Positions 34,241 to 42,856 of a stretch of 64,000 nucleotides of DNA are shown piece after piece. The stretch's first letter is position 1, and each line of letters opens with the position of its first letter. The notes beneath the pieces were generated by a model that saw only the letters and a program-made list of their open reading frames with translations, was not told the origin of the DNA and ran no database searches. A program made the position numbers and the translations under genes. Where the stretch lies: positions 186,001 to 250,000 of the forward strand of contig NZ_JAEHOB010000008.1 in NCBI RefSeq assembly GCF_016464705.1. Direction: 5' to 3'. The stretch comes from Qaidamihabitans albus. GTDB lineage: Bacteria; Actinomycetota; Actinomycetes; Mycobacteriales; Pseudonocardiaceae.

Positions 34241-35493
34241 GCACCAGGCTGGCAGCCACCGACGCGGCGAGGAGCCACCAGCGGCAGTGGTTCGCCGATC
34301 TCCGCGCCGAAGTGGCCCGGGGAACGCCGCTGGCCGTCGTCAACGCGGACGCGCCGCAGGAGATCCTCCGCACGATGGGCATTCCGTATGTGGTCAACCA
34401 GTGGTGGGCCTCGATCGTCGCGGCCAAGCGCCGCACCACCGCCCACCTGGAGCTGCTGCGCGCACGCGGGTATCCCGACTACACCGAGCAGTACAGCTCG
34501 ACCGCGCTGGCGTCGGCCTTCGATCCCGACCCCGAGTCCGCCCCCTGGGGCGGGCTTCCCAGACCGTCGATCGTGCTCGCCGAGACCACCGGTGACTCCT
34601 CCCGGAAGGTCTTCGACGTGTGGGAGGAGCTCCCCGGCACCACGTTCTACGCGCTGGAGAGCGGGGCGGCCTGCGAGGCCCCGCCGAACTGGTGGGAGCT
34701 GATGCCCGAGCACTGGGAGGAGGCGATCGGCAGCGACCGGCTGGACCTCATGGTCGGCGAGCTGACCGGGCTGATCCGGTTTCTGGAGATGCACACCGGC
34801 CGCGCCTTCTCCGAGTCGCGGTTCCGTGAGGTCATGAGCCTGGTCAACGAGCAGGCGGAGTGGAACCGGCGTTCGCGGGACCTCATCGCCACCACCAGGC
34901 CGTGTCCGGTCGACGTGATGGCCAACGTGCCCGGCGTCATGCTCCCGCAGTGGCACCGCGGAACAGCCTGGGCACGCGACGCCGCCCGGGCCTTCCACGA
35001 CGAGGTCGCCGAGCGGGCGGCGACCGGCGCGGCCGTGTGTCCGGACGAGCGGGCCCGGCTCATGTGGGTAGGCCGTGGGCTCTGGTTCGACATGGGTTTC
35101 TACCAGCGTTTCCAGCGCGAGTACGGCGCGGTGTTCGTATGGTCGATGTATCTCGGGATCGCGGCGGACGGCTACCAGCGCTACGGCGATGACCCGCTGC
35201 GCGCCCTCGCCGCGCGTTTCGCCGCGTTCTCCGACCAGCTCTACACGCCCCCCTGGTCCTCGGAGTGGTACGTCAAGGAAGCCCGCCTGCACGGCATCGA
35301 CGGCGCCGTGCAGCTGGTCTCCGACGACGCACGCGGCAGCCACTTCACGACCCGGGCACTGGAACGGGCGGGCATTCCGGTGCTGGAGCTGCACGCCGAC
35401 AACGTCGACCCGCGAACCACGGACGAGAGCACCCTGAGCGGCGCCGTCGCCGACTGGCTCGAACGCCGCGTACTGCCGTCGGGCCACCGCTGA
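34237..35493 (+). CDS. 2-hydroxyacyl-CoA dehydratase/benzoyl-CoA reductase family protein, subunit 2
   Basis: A 418-aa partner of the preceding protein, HgdA/FldB/BcrB-like: APQEILRTMGIPYVVNQWW, DYTEQYSSTALASAF, LPRPSIVLAETTGDSSRKVF, and ERAGIPVLELHADNVDPR near the end. In canonical members these places supply Cys ligands; here they read YSSTA (86-90), ETTGDSS (116-122) and VQLVSDDARG (358-367), with no Cys. Its three Cys (146, 223, 268) are elsewhere. So a 4Fe-4S cluster of the normal kind is not expected. Translationally coupled to subunit 1. Confidence 0.78.
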   Translation: MSTRLAATDAARSHQRQWFADLRAEVARGTPLAVVNADAPQEILRTMGIPYVVNQWWASIVAAKRRTTAHLELLRARGYPDYTEQYSSTALASAFDPDPESAPWGGLPRPSIVLAETTGDSSRKVFDVWEELPGTTFYALESGAACEAPPNWWELMPEHWEEAIGSDRLDLMVGELTGLIRFLEMHTGRAFSESRFREVMSLVNEQAEWNRRSRDLIATTRPCPVDVMANVPGVMLPQWHRGTAWARDAARAFHDEVAERAATGAAVCPDERARLMWVGRGLWFDMGFYQRFQREYGAVFVWSMYLGIAADGYQRYGDDPLRALAARFAAFSDQLYTPPWSSEWYVKEARLHGIDGAVQLVSDDARGSHFTTRALERAGIPVLELHADNVDPRTTDESTLSGAVADWLERRVLPSGHR

Positions 35494-35503
35494 CCCGCCG
35501 TGC

Positions 35504-35541
35504 CGTGTCCGCGTTCCGTGCACGCGTGTCCGCGTTCCGTG
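35504..35541. repeat. Direct repeat, two 17-bp copies
   Basis: CGTGTCCGCGTTCCGTG occurs at 35504-35520 and 35525-35541 with a 21-bp period, between the dehydratase-like and Lnt-like genes. The same 10-base head CGTGTCCGCG starts the inverted repeat at 12381, so this may be a second dispersed repeat family. Confidence 0.7.
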
Positions 35542-35576
35542 AGCGCTTCAGCGGGCCGGGTGGGTAGCGTGCCGGC

Positions 35577-37100
35577 ATGTCCGGAGCCGTGCGTGCGCGC
35601 CGATGGGCGATGCGCGGGCTCGCGGCGACGTCCGGGGGCGTGCTGGCGATGGCCTTTCCTGCCGCGGACGTGTGGTGGCTTGGCTGGACCGGGCTCGTCC
35701 CGCTGGTCCTGCTGTGCGCGTGCGCGGGCTCCCACCGTGAGGCCACCTGGCGGAGCTCGTCGACGGCGGCGGGCTTCTTCCTGACGTTCTTTCACTGGCT
35801 GCTTCCGTACACGGGAATCCTCGCGCTCCTGGTGGCCCTCGTCGCCGGTGTGGTGTGGGTGCCGTTCGGCCTGGCGACGCACCGGTTGCTGCGGCAACCG
35901 TCCGCGGCGCGCGTGGCCCTGGCGGTGCTCGTGCTGCCGTCGGTGTGGGTCACGGTCGAGGTGCTGCGCTCCTGGGCACCTCTCGGCGGCACCTGGGGCG
36001 TCCTCGGCACGAGCCAATGGCAGGTGCGGCCGGTGCTGGCGGTCGCCTCGCTCGGCGGTGTGTGGTTGCTCAGCTTCGTGCTGGTCGCCGTCAACGTCGG
36101 TATCGCCACCGTGGTCCTGCCCGGCGCCGGCCGTGCCGCCCGGCTCTGCGGGGGCGGCCTCGCCGTCGTCGCCGTCGCCCTGATGTTCGGCTACGGGCTG
36201 CTCCGCCCGGAACCGGCGGCGACGAACAGTGTCCGCGTGCTCGGGGTGCAGCCGGGGGTCGTCCATGACGTCGACGAACGCTTCGCCGCGCATCTGGACC
36301 TGACCCGCGGCGCCGAAGGTGCCGGTCAGGACGTCGTGGTGTGGGGGCAGAGCAGCATGCAGTTCGACCCCGCGCGGCGGCCCGGCGCGGTGGCCCGGCT
36401 GCGGGAGGTGGCCGAGGCCGTGGGCAGCGACGTGCTGGTGAACGTCGACGCCCGGGCACCGGACGGCCGGGTCCGGAAGACGACCCGGCAGTACGGCGCC
36501 GACGGGTTGTCGGGGACGTACGTCAAGCAGCGGCTGGTGCCGTTCGGTGAGTACGTGCCGATGCGCCCGCTGCTCGGCGAGCTGCTCCGGGGAACCGAGA
36601 TCGCCGACGAGGACCGCGTACCCGGCGACCGGCTGGTGCTGCTGTGGGTCGGCGGTGTACGGGCGGGGCCGCTGATCTCCTACGAGTCGATCTTTCCTGA
36701 CCTGCGCCGGGAGCTGGTCCGCCTCGGCGCCGACGTGACCGTGGTGCAGGGTTCGCTCACGTCGTTCCACGGCAGCTGGGCGCAGCCGCAGCAGGCGAGT
36801 GTCGAGGCGATCCGGGCGGTGGAGTCCGGCCGTTCCGCCGTGCTGGTGCAGCAGAGTGGCACGTCGGCGGCGTTCGACGCCCGGGGCAGGCGGTTGGCCT
36901 GGATGCCGCCGGACGAGCGCGGGACCTTCGTCGTCGACGTGCCGGTGTACGAGGGGACCACTCCCTACGTTCGCTGGGGCGACTGGGTTCCCGTCGCCGC
37001 GGGCTCGATCACCGCGGCGGGCATCGTGCTGGTGGCCGCACGCGGACTGCTCCGCGGCCGGCGATTCACGGCTCGGTCGCCGTGCTCGGGGCCGGTATGA
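35577..37100 (+). CDS. Apolipoprotein N-acyltransferase homologue lacking catalytic residues
   Basis: A 507-aa Lnt-fold protein: six to eight membrane helices (about 13-205), then a nitrilase-like domain (220-475) and a final helix. The substrate helices are Lnt-like (GGTWGVLGTSQW). Catalytic triad Glu-Lys-Cys of E. coli Lnt (267/335/387) aligns with WGQSSMQF (Gln258), YVKQRLVPFGEY (Lys317) and LISYESIFPD (Ser368): only Lys remains. It is therefore probably inactive as N-acyltransferase, or acts differently. Stands alone between the dehydratase operon and a SUMF1-type gene. Confidence 0.88.
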   Translation: MSGAVRARRWAMRGLAATSGGVLAMAFPAADVWWLGWTGLVPLVLLCACAGSHREATWRSSSTAAGFFLTFFHWLLPYTGILALLVALVAGVVWVPFGLATHRLLRQPSAARVALAVLVLPSVWVTVEVLRSWAPLGGTWGVLGTSQWQVRPVLAVASLGGVWLLSFVLVAVNVGIATVVLPGAGRAARLCGGGLAVVAVALMFGYGLLRPEPAATNSVRVLGVQPGVVHDVDERFAAHLDLTRGAEGAGQDVVVWGQSSMQFDPARRPGAVARLREVAEAVGSDVLVNVDARAPDGRVRKTTRQYGADGLSGTYVKQRLVPFGEYVPMRPLLGELLRGTEIADEDRVPGDRLVLLWVGGVRAGPLISYESIFPDLRRELVRLGADVTVVQGSLTSFHGSWAQPQQASVEAIRAVESGRSAVLVQQSGTSAAFDARGRRLAWMPPDERGTFVVDVPVYEGTTPYVRWGDWVPVAAGSITAAGIVLVAARGLLRGRRFTARSPCSGPV

Positions 37101-37110
37101 TCGTTCGTCC

Positions 37111-37785
37111 ATGGACGTGGGCGCGGGGAGCGGGATGATCGCCGTCCCGCCCGGGCGGGTGACGCTGGCGGACCGGCGGACCCGGCGCAGCTGGCCGGTC
37201 GATCTCGCGCCGTACCGGCTCGCCGCCGTTCCGGTCACCCAGGCGTTGTACGCGCAGGTCACGGGCACTCGGCCGAGCGCGGCGCACGACGATCGGTCGC
37301 CCGTCGAAAGCGTCTCCTGGTGGGACGCGGTCCGCTTCTGCAACGCCCTGTCCCGGCGCGAGGGGCTGGTGCCCGCATATCGCTTGCGGGCCGGCGCCGA
37401 GGACGTCGAGTGGGAGGTGTCCGCCGACGGATACCGGCTACCGACCGAGGCCGAGTGGGAGCACGCCTGCCGTGCCGGTACGACCGGCGCGCGGCACGGG
37501 CCGCTCGACGAGATCGCGTGGCACCGCGGCAACTCGCACGAGCGGATGCACGACGTGGGCGGCAGGCAGCCCAACGCATGGGGCCTGTACGACATGCTGG
37601 GCAACGTCTGGGAGTGGTGCTGGGACAGCTTCGATGCCGAGGACCACCCGGACTATCGGGTGCTGCGCGGTGGCGGGTGGTTCGACGAGCACTGGAGCTG
37701 CCGTGCATCGGTGCGCCGCCGCAGCCACCCGACCTTCCGGGTCGACGACGTCGGATTCCGCGTCGCGCTTTCCGTCGCACGCTGA
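37111..37785 (+). CDS. SUMF1/formylglycine-generating-enzyme-fold protein
   Basis: A 224-aa protein with the FGE-sulfatase fold: MIAVPPGRVTLADR, VSWWDAVRFCNALSRREGL, GYRLPTEAEWEHACRAG, NAWGLYDMLGNVWEWCWDSF, RVLRGGGWFDEHW, VGFRVAL. The copper-binding Cys pair of true FGEs is not conserved: in WSCRASVRRRSHP the second Cys is Arg. It is likely a non-FGE SUMF1 member (oxidation or binding role). It begins 10 nt after the Lnt-like gene and may be co-transcribed. No sulfatase is in the window. Confidence 0.85.
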   Translation: MDVGAGSGMIAVPPGRVTLADRRTRRSWPVDLAPYRLAAVPVTQALYAQVTGTRPSAAHDDRSPVESVSWWDAVRFCNALSRREGLVPAYRLRAGAEDVEWEVSADGYRLPTEAEWEHACRAGTTGARHGPLDEIAWHRGNSHERMHDVGGRQPNAWGLYDMLGNVWEWCWDSFDAEDHPDYRVLRGGGWFDEHWSCRASVRRRSHPTFRVDDVGFRVALSVAR

Positions 37786-37822
37786 GGTCCGGCGGCGCTG
37801 GCCGTCTACAACGGACATGCCG

Positions 37823-38182
37823 TCACTGCCGCAGTGCCCGGTTGAGCAGGTCGCCGCCGCGGTCGAGGCAGTCCACGCAGATGACCGAGCCGAGCTGGCG
37901 ACACCGCATGCGCCTCAGCGAGCGGCGCACGCCGAGAAACGAGTGCCGCTGACCGCGGCCACAGAACTCGCACACCGTCTCGGCCGACGACTGCACGCGC
38001 ACCAGGTCGGTACCGCCGTGGCTGACGCGCTCCTCGCCGTCACCGACCAGATACAGGCCCGCCTGAACGCACTCCATGCAGATCGGGCCGAGGGGCCCGG
38101 GCAGCCGGTGCTGGCCGGGGGCGGGTGGACGGCCGCAGAACCTGCAGCGAGCGGTGTGCCGGCTCGCCGCCCCGTTCGTCAT
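37823..38182 (-). CDS. Small protein with duplicated ClpX-like C4 zinc fingers
   Basis: A 119-aa protein with two CxxC...CxxC modules: CRFCG-x18-ICMEC (N-terminal) and CEFCG-x22-ICVDC (C-terminal), each resembling the ClpX-type C4 zinc-binding domain, separated by a strand-rich linker. Function unknown; isolated ClpX fingers mediate protein contacts. GAGGAG precedes the ATG. Convergent with the SUMF1-type gene. Confidence 0.75.
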   Translation of the reverse strand: MTNGAASRHTARCRFCGRPPAPGQHRLPGPLGPICMECVQAGLYLVGDGEERVSHGGTDLVRVQSSAETVCEFCGRGQRHSFLGVRRSLRRMRCRQLGSVICVDCLDRGGDLLNRALRQ

Positions 38183-38440
38183 CGTGTCTCCTCGCTGTGC
38201 GGCTCGTGGGTCCGTTCCCGGCCAGGACCGGGTACGGTTTCCCGCGGCGGCGTGGCCCAAACACAACAGCACATTCCGGCCCTGTCGGCAATGAAGCGAG
38301 GGCAGAATCAGCGTATCTTCGTGGGCAGTCCGGCAACGGCTGGCGCAGCGGCCGTCACGGCGTCGTTCGGGCCGACGTTGACGCTCAGCGGCGGCTGGGT
38401 ACCCAGGGCAGCAGCAGAGTCCGACCAGGCGAGAGCGCGG

Positions 38441-38962
38441 GTGAGTGTCGTGATTCCGGTCGATGTCCAAGGAGTCGCCATGTTGCCTGACGACTCGGCG
38501 CCGGTGGTGCTACTCCGGGAGAGTTACGGTGAACGCCGATGGCTCGCGATCGCCGTCGGCGCCCCCGAGGCGACGGCGATGATGGAGGCGGCGCAGCGTG
38601 TCGAGAACGTACGGCCGAGCACGATCGAGCTGATCGGCCAGGTGCTCCACACGCTGGGCAGTGCGGTGACCGGTGTCGAGGTGACCGGTCTACACGAGGG
38701 CACCTTCGTGGCTGACCTGGTGCTCGAAGGCGGTACCCGCGTCTCGGCGCGGCCCAGTGACGCGATCGCCATCGCCGTGCGGGCCGACGCGCCCGTCGAG
38801 GTCGAGGAGGCCGTGCTCGACGAGGCGGCGGTGGAGATCGACGTGGTCGACACCAGCGACCCGGCCGCGGCGATGGAAACCCGGGAACGGGAAGCGGAGA
38901 TCGCGGACTTCCGGGCCGCGCTGGAGGAAGCCGACCCGGAGGACTTCGGCGACCAGCGCTAG
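38441..38962 (+). CDS. Bifunctional nuclease family protein (DUF151)
   Basis: A 173-aa protein: SAPVVLLRESYGERRWLAIAVG, ATAMMEAAQRVENVRPSTIE, GTFVADLVLEGGTRVSARPSDAIAIAVR are DUF151 hallmarks. Members are reported as RNase/DNase enzymes in plants and stress proteins in bacteria. The tail (AAAMETREREAEIADFRA) is a charged helix. GTG 38441 is chosen because the preceding strand VIPVDVQGVA belongs to the family's N-terminus; ATG 38481 is the alternative. Confidence 0.88.
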   Translation: MSVVIPVDVQGVAMLPDDSAPVVLLRESYGERRWLAIAVGAPEATAMMEAAQRVENVRPSTIELIGQVLHTLGSAVTGVEVTGLHEGTFVADLVLEGGTRVSARPSDAIAIAVRADAPVEVEEAVLDEAAVEIDVVDTSDPAAAMETREREAEIADFRAALEEADPEDFGDQR

Positions 38963-38965
38963 CCG

Positions 38966-39011
38966 CTCGTGAGTGCCTACGCGAGTTCTAACTCGTGTCG
39001 CCACTCACGAG
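38966..39011. repeat. 46-bp dispersed palindrome, copy 3
   Basis: CTCGTGAGTG...GAGTTCTAACTC...CACTCACGAG with mismatches in the inner arms. It starts 3 nt after the DUF151 stop codon. Confidence 0.88.
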
Positions 39012-39038
39012 CGCCCGCCTTCGAGGTGAGCCGGTGTG

Positions 39039-39676
39039 ATGAGGAGTGCCGTGGACCAGGTGGACCAATCAGCCCGGAACCGGCGCCGGACCGCGCTGGT
39101 GTTGTCGGCGATAAACGTTGCACTGACCGCGGTCATCCTGTTCTGGATGTGGCCCGATCCCGCTCGTTTCGCCAGGGAGACGCTGGGATTCACCGACGGC
39201 GTGCTCGACATCCCTCTCGCCTGGCTTCTGGCCGCGCTGACGGCGGTCGGCTACACCTTCTACACCTTGGCGGCGGTTCCGTTCGTCAACGGCACAAGTT
39301 CGAGCTGTCCCCGCTGAAGGCGATCGCCGTGTGCACGGCGATCGTCGGTGGGATCGTGGAGGAGGTTGTCTTCCGGCAGAAGCTGATGGACCTGCTCCCC
39401 TCCTGGGGAACGCATGTCGTCTGGCAGGTCCTGCTCTCGGCCGTGGTTTTCGGGGTGGCGCACGCCGCGTGGGTCTTGCTGCGCGGTGAGCTGGCGATCG
39501 TGCTGCCGGTCGTCGTGTCCACCGCGGTACTGGGCGCCCTGCTCGCGATCACGTACGTCGTGGGGGACCGCAACGTCCTGCCGGCCATCGTCGCGCACGT
39601 CGGCATCAACCTGGTGATCGAGCCCTGGCTGATCCTGGCGGGTGTGTCGGGCCAGTGGAAGGACCGGACGACTTGA
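39039..39676 (+). pseudogene. CPBP intramembrane metalloprotease gene, frameshifted
   Basis: The first frame (39039-39315) gives two membrane helices ending PFVNGTSSSCPR, stop. A second frame from about 39292 continues HKFELSPLKAIAVCTAI and carries CPBP motifs: EEVVFRQ (EExxxR), VAHAAW and HVGIN. Joining them needs one extra base near 39292 (GGC-CAC). The joined protein would be about 213 aa, normal for the family. Either a one-base deletion or a sequencing error; if real the gene is dead. Confidence 0.8.
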
Positions 39677-39778
39677 TGCGCGGCAGGTGTTTGGGTGGCA
39701 CTCGTCACGGGCACGCGATGACGGGTGTAAGGGATCTCGGAGCCAGGGCCGAAGGCCCAGGACCGAATCGGAGTCAGG

Positions 39779-40686
39779 ATGCGATCTCGGGACCTCGACC
39801 GGCGACGCGGTCGGCGCCGTCCCGGTCGGAGCCTGGTAGCCGTCGGGGCGGCAACGGTGGTCACGCTCGCGTCGTGCGGCGACGGAGGCGGCCAGACCGC
39901 GCCCGGTGACGAGCGCCCCACGGAGAACGGCTCGCCGACCGCGACCACCACACCGCCCGGGGACGCGGAGGGGACCACGACGCCGGGCGGTACGGCGCCC
40001 CGGCAGGACGGTGAGCCGGCGCCGCCCATCGGTGCCGCCAAGGAGTCGGGCCAGGGTACGACCCAGCGAACCGCTCGGCTGGCCGACGTCCGGGTGGGCC
40101 GGCACGCGACCTTCGACCGAGCTGTCTTCGAGTTCCGCGGCGGCCGGCCGGCCTACGAGGTCAGCTACGACCAGCTGGACGAACCCGGGTCGGGTAGACG
40201 CGTCGAGATCCCCGGCGACCAGTCTCTCGAGATCATCTTCCGCAACGGCCAGACCCTCCGCTCCTACGACGGTCGGACGACGCTGCGGCCGGACCTGCCC
40301 GCGATCGCCGCGGTGAAGTTCGCGGCGGCTTCGAGGCGGTGACCAAGTGGGGGATCGGAGCGGCGACGCGCCTCGGGTTCCGTGTCCAGGAACTTTCCGA
40401 TCCTCCGCGACTCGCCGTTGACGTCGCGCATCCCCGTGCCTTCGCCGGGTTCGGGCGCGAATGCAGGGACGTGAACATCGACCCACTGCACCACGCCGGC
40501 TCGATCCGGGCCAAGGACACTGGCTGCCAGGTTGCCCGCGACATCGCCACCGCCGCGGTGAAGGAGGGCGGGCCGGAGCCCGGCCAGGTGCACGGCTTCT
40601 CCTGCCGCTCCGAGCGTGCCGGAGCGTCGGCTCTCCGCTATCTGTGTGACAAGGACGGGGCGGTCGTGACGTTCCTGCTCGGCTGA
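39779..40686 (+). pseudogene. AMIN-like domain lipoprotein gene, frameshifted
   Basis: First frame (39779-40342): lipobox LASC (Cys33), Thr/Pro/Gly linker, then VRVGRHATFDRAVFEFRGG and LEIIFRNGQTLRSYDG. Its frame ends at AAVKFAAASRR, stop, whereas another frame resumes at about 40324 as GGFEAVTKWGIGAATRLGFR, VQELSDPPRLAVDVAHP, the expected continuation of the actinobacterial AMIN-like fold. One G is missing near 40323. The extra C-terminal part (HPRAFAGF...) is also in the second frame. Confidence 0.78.
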
Positions 40687-40785
40687 TGTGCGTCGCGGGC
40701 ACGAGGCGGCACAGAGCAGCCCGCATCCGCACGTGCGGAAATGGTGCTTGCGGAGCCTGCGCTGGACAACGAATAATCGCTCGAC

Positions 40786-41717
40786 GTGGTGCGCACGGCC
40801 GACCTTGAGAACGCTGCCGAACTCGCCTTGACGGCCTTCTGCTGGTGGCGCGCCGATATCCCGCAGGACGTATGCGAGGCCTACTGGCGCGACGTACACG
40901 GGATCATGTTCGCCCGCGCTCCGGGCCTTTGGCAGTACCGGCAGCTGCGCCTTGCGGCCAACCGTCCCGATCTCTGGCCTGCAGTCCAGGGCGTCTCTTT
41001 CGATGCGCCGGAGGTGGCTCAGCCTCAGGGCATGCCGCACGGGCTCTTCCTGTCCGAGGCCGACCTGGTCGCGTTCGGCAGGAATCCGCTCCCGAGGGAG
41101 ACCATTCCCGACGACGCACACAACTTCATCGGCCGCATCGGTGCCCAGCTGTCGGCTCCCGGCAGCGGCCGCACGTTCGTCGACCTCGTCGACGACCCGT
41201 CATGCAGGGCCCTCCGCCGGTGCCGACCTTCGTACTCTGCTTCGTTCCGAGAGCGGGAGCCGCGTCGGCGGAGGCGTTCCATCGCTACCTGACCGAGCAG
41301 CTCGCACGTCCGTGGAGCGAGTATCCGGGTGTCCTGCGTTTGCGGGTCGAGCCGCTTCCTCCCTACGACCAGTCGGTGATGGCCTCGCCTGGTGTGCCGC
41401 ACCAATGGCCCAGCGACGAGACCTACCTTGGCTGGATCGAGCTGGCGGTGCGCAACGAGGGCGTGATCGGCGATCTCCTGGAGGGCGCGGCCGCCGACGA
41501 GCTTGCCCAGCAGGTCAGGGCCGTCCACACCTACCCGGTCCGCGAGGTCTACACGATCATCTCCGCTGGGCGGCCGACCGAGGTCGGGCTGCGCGGCTAT
41601 CCGGCGGTGCAGACGATCATCGCCGCAGGCGCCGACGCTCAGCGCAGTGAGGCCGTCCTGGACCTTGTCTTCGGCGATGCTGTGCGCGGGCTGGATCAAC
41701 TCGGGCGGCGAAGCTGA
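40786..41717 (+). pseudogene. EthD-like two-domain protein gene, frameshifted
   Basis: First frame (40786-~41210): FCWWRADIPQDVCEAYWRDV, HGIMFARAPGLWQYRQLRL, an EthD/dimeric alpha-beta barrel motif. It continues into junk after DDPSCRA, while a second frame picks up PVPTFVLCFVPRAGAASAEA and ends at 41717, containing a second ferredoxin-like half (YPGVLRLRVEPL, AVHTYPVREVYTII). One base is missing near 41210 (CCC run). The joined protein of about 310 aa is of unknown function; EthD-like proteins often work in polyketide or ether catabolism. Confidence 0.72.
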
Positions 41718-41796
41718 ACTGACGCGCGGATTCTCGGCGTGCCTGGGCAGCGGTCCGCCATCGATCGCGCCCGGCTGAGCCGAGAGGCTGCGGGAC

Positions 41797-42735
41797 TCAG
41801 CGACGCAGGGCGGTCTCCTTCTCCATATGTGACAGCTTCTCGGGATTGCGCACGGCGTAGAGCCCGGTAACTAGACCGTCGTCGATGCGCACCGCCAGGA
41901 CGGTGTCGATCTCGCCATCGAGCTGGAGAATCAGCGCCGGGTAGCCGTTGACCTGTGCTGGCCGCAGCGACTCCGCGGTGATCCTGCCCAGCCCGGCGGC
42001 CAGCAGGCGGGCCACCTTGTCTGCCCCCACGATGGGGCGCGGCACGGCCTGCTTGACTCCGCCACCGTCACCCAGCAGGACGACATCGGGCGCAAGGATG
42101 TCGAGCAGGCCCTGCAGATCGCCGGTCGCGGCCGCCCGCTGGAACGCGTCCAGGGCGTCCCGGGCCTCGGCCGCGGAAACCACCCCGCGTGGTCGGCGGG
42201 CGGCGACATGTGCCCGTGCCCGGTGGGCGATCTGGCGGACCGCGGCCGGGGTCTTGTCGACGGCCTCCGCGATCTCGTCGTAGGCCAGAGCGAACACCTC
42301 GCGCAGCACGAACACCGCTCGCTCGGTCGGCGCGAGTGTCTCCAGCACCAGCAGCATCGCCATCGAGACGCTGTCGGCAAGCTCGACGTCCTCGGCCACG
42401 TCGGGCGTGGTGAGCAGCGGCTCGGGCAGCCAGGAGCCGACGTAGGACTCCTTGCGGCGGCCGAGCGCTCGCAGCCTGCCGAGTGCCTGGCGGGTGGTGA
42501 TCCGGACCAGGTACGCACGCTGATTCTGCACGGTGCCGAGATCGACGCCCACCCACCGCAACCAGGTCTCCTGCAGGACGTCCTCCGCGTCGGCTGCCGA
42601 GCCGAGCATCTCGTAGGCGACGGTGAACAGCAGGTTGCGGTGGGTGAGGAACGCCTCGGTGGCGGTATCAGAGCAGTCGTCCTGGCCCTCGTCCCCGCCG
42701 CGGTCGTCGGGCGCGGTCCGCGATGTGCCGGCCAT
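41797..42735 (-). CDS. ECF41-type RNA polymerase sigma factor (SigJ-like)
   Basis: A 312-aa sigma factor: region 2 TEAFLTHRNLLFTVAYEMLG through EDVLQETWLRW, region 4 LAPTERAVFVLREVFALAYD through KTPAAVRQIAHRARAH, and a SnoaL-like C-terminal domain (AAATGDLQGLLDILAPDVVL; PVNGYP-type strand QVNGYPALILQLDGEI). ECF41 proteins lack an anti-sigma factor and are controlled by this extension. The divergent gene is a carboxymuconolactone-decarboxylase-like protein, the usual ECF41 target, and matched promoters are visible between them. Confidence 0.95.
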   Translation of the reverse strand: MAGTSRTAPDDRGGDEGQDDCSDTATEAFLTHRNLLFTVAYEMLGSAADAEDVLQETWLRWVGVDLGTVQNQRAYLVRITTRQALGRLRALGRRKESYVGSWLPEPLLTTPDVAEDVELADSVSMAMLLVLETLAPTERAVFVLREVFALAYDEIAEAVDKTPAAVRQIAHRARAHVAARRPRGVVSAAEARDALDAFQRAAATGDLQGLLDILAPDVVLLGDGGGVKQAVPRPIVGADKVARLLAAGLGRITAESLRPAQVNGYPALILQLDGEIDTVLAVRIDDGLVTGLYAVRNPEKLSHMEKETALRR

Positions 42736-42783
42736 GGGTACCTCGCTTCACTCTCGGCTGCGCTGCAACTCTGCCACCCACCA

Positions 42784-42810
42784 GACACCGGACCGCGCCG
42801 TTGTGTGACA
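42784..42810 (-). promoter_or_regulatory. ECF41-type promoter for the sigma factor gene
   Basis: On the minus strand TGTCACA (42810-42804), 16-nt spacer, TGTC (42787-42784). It is the mirror image of the element at 42857-42883 with identical spacing and the same TGTCTGG -10 surroundings, close to the ECF41 pattern TGTCACA-N16-CGTC. Predicts autoregulation. Confidence 0.7.
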
Positions 42811-42856
42811 CCGGGACGCCTGCAATCCGTGTTGTGGCTCACATCACCGATGACGC

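Noticed and set aside
35241-37604. A 787-codon minus-strand frame opposite the Lnt-like and dehydratase genes
   Set aside because: Translation is low-complexity Arg/His/Pro-rich with no motif; typical antisense open frame of high-GC DNA.
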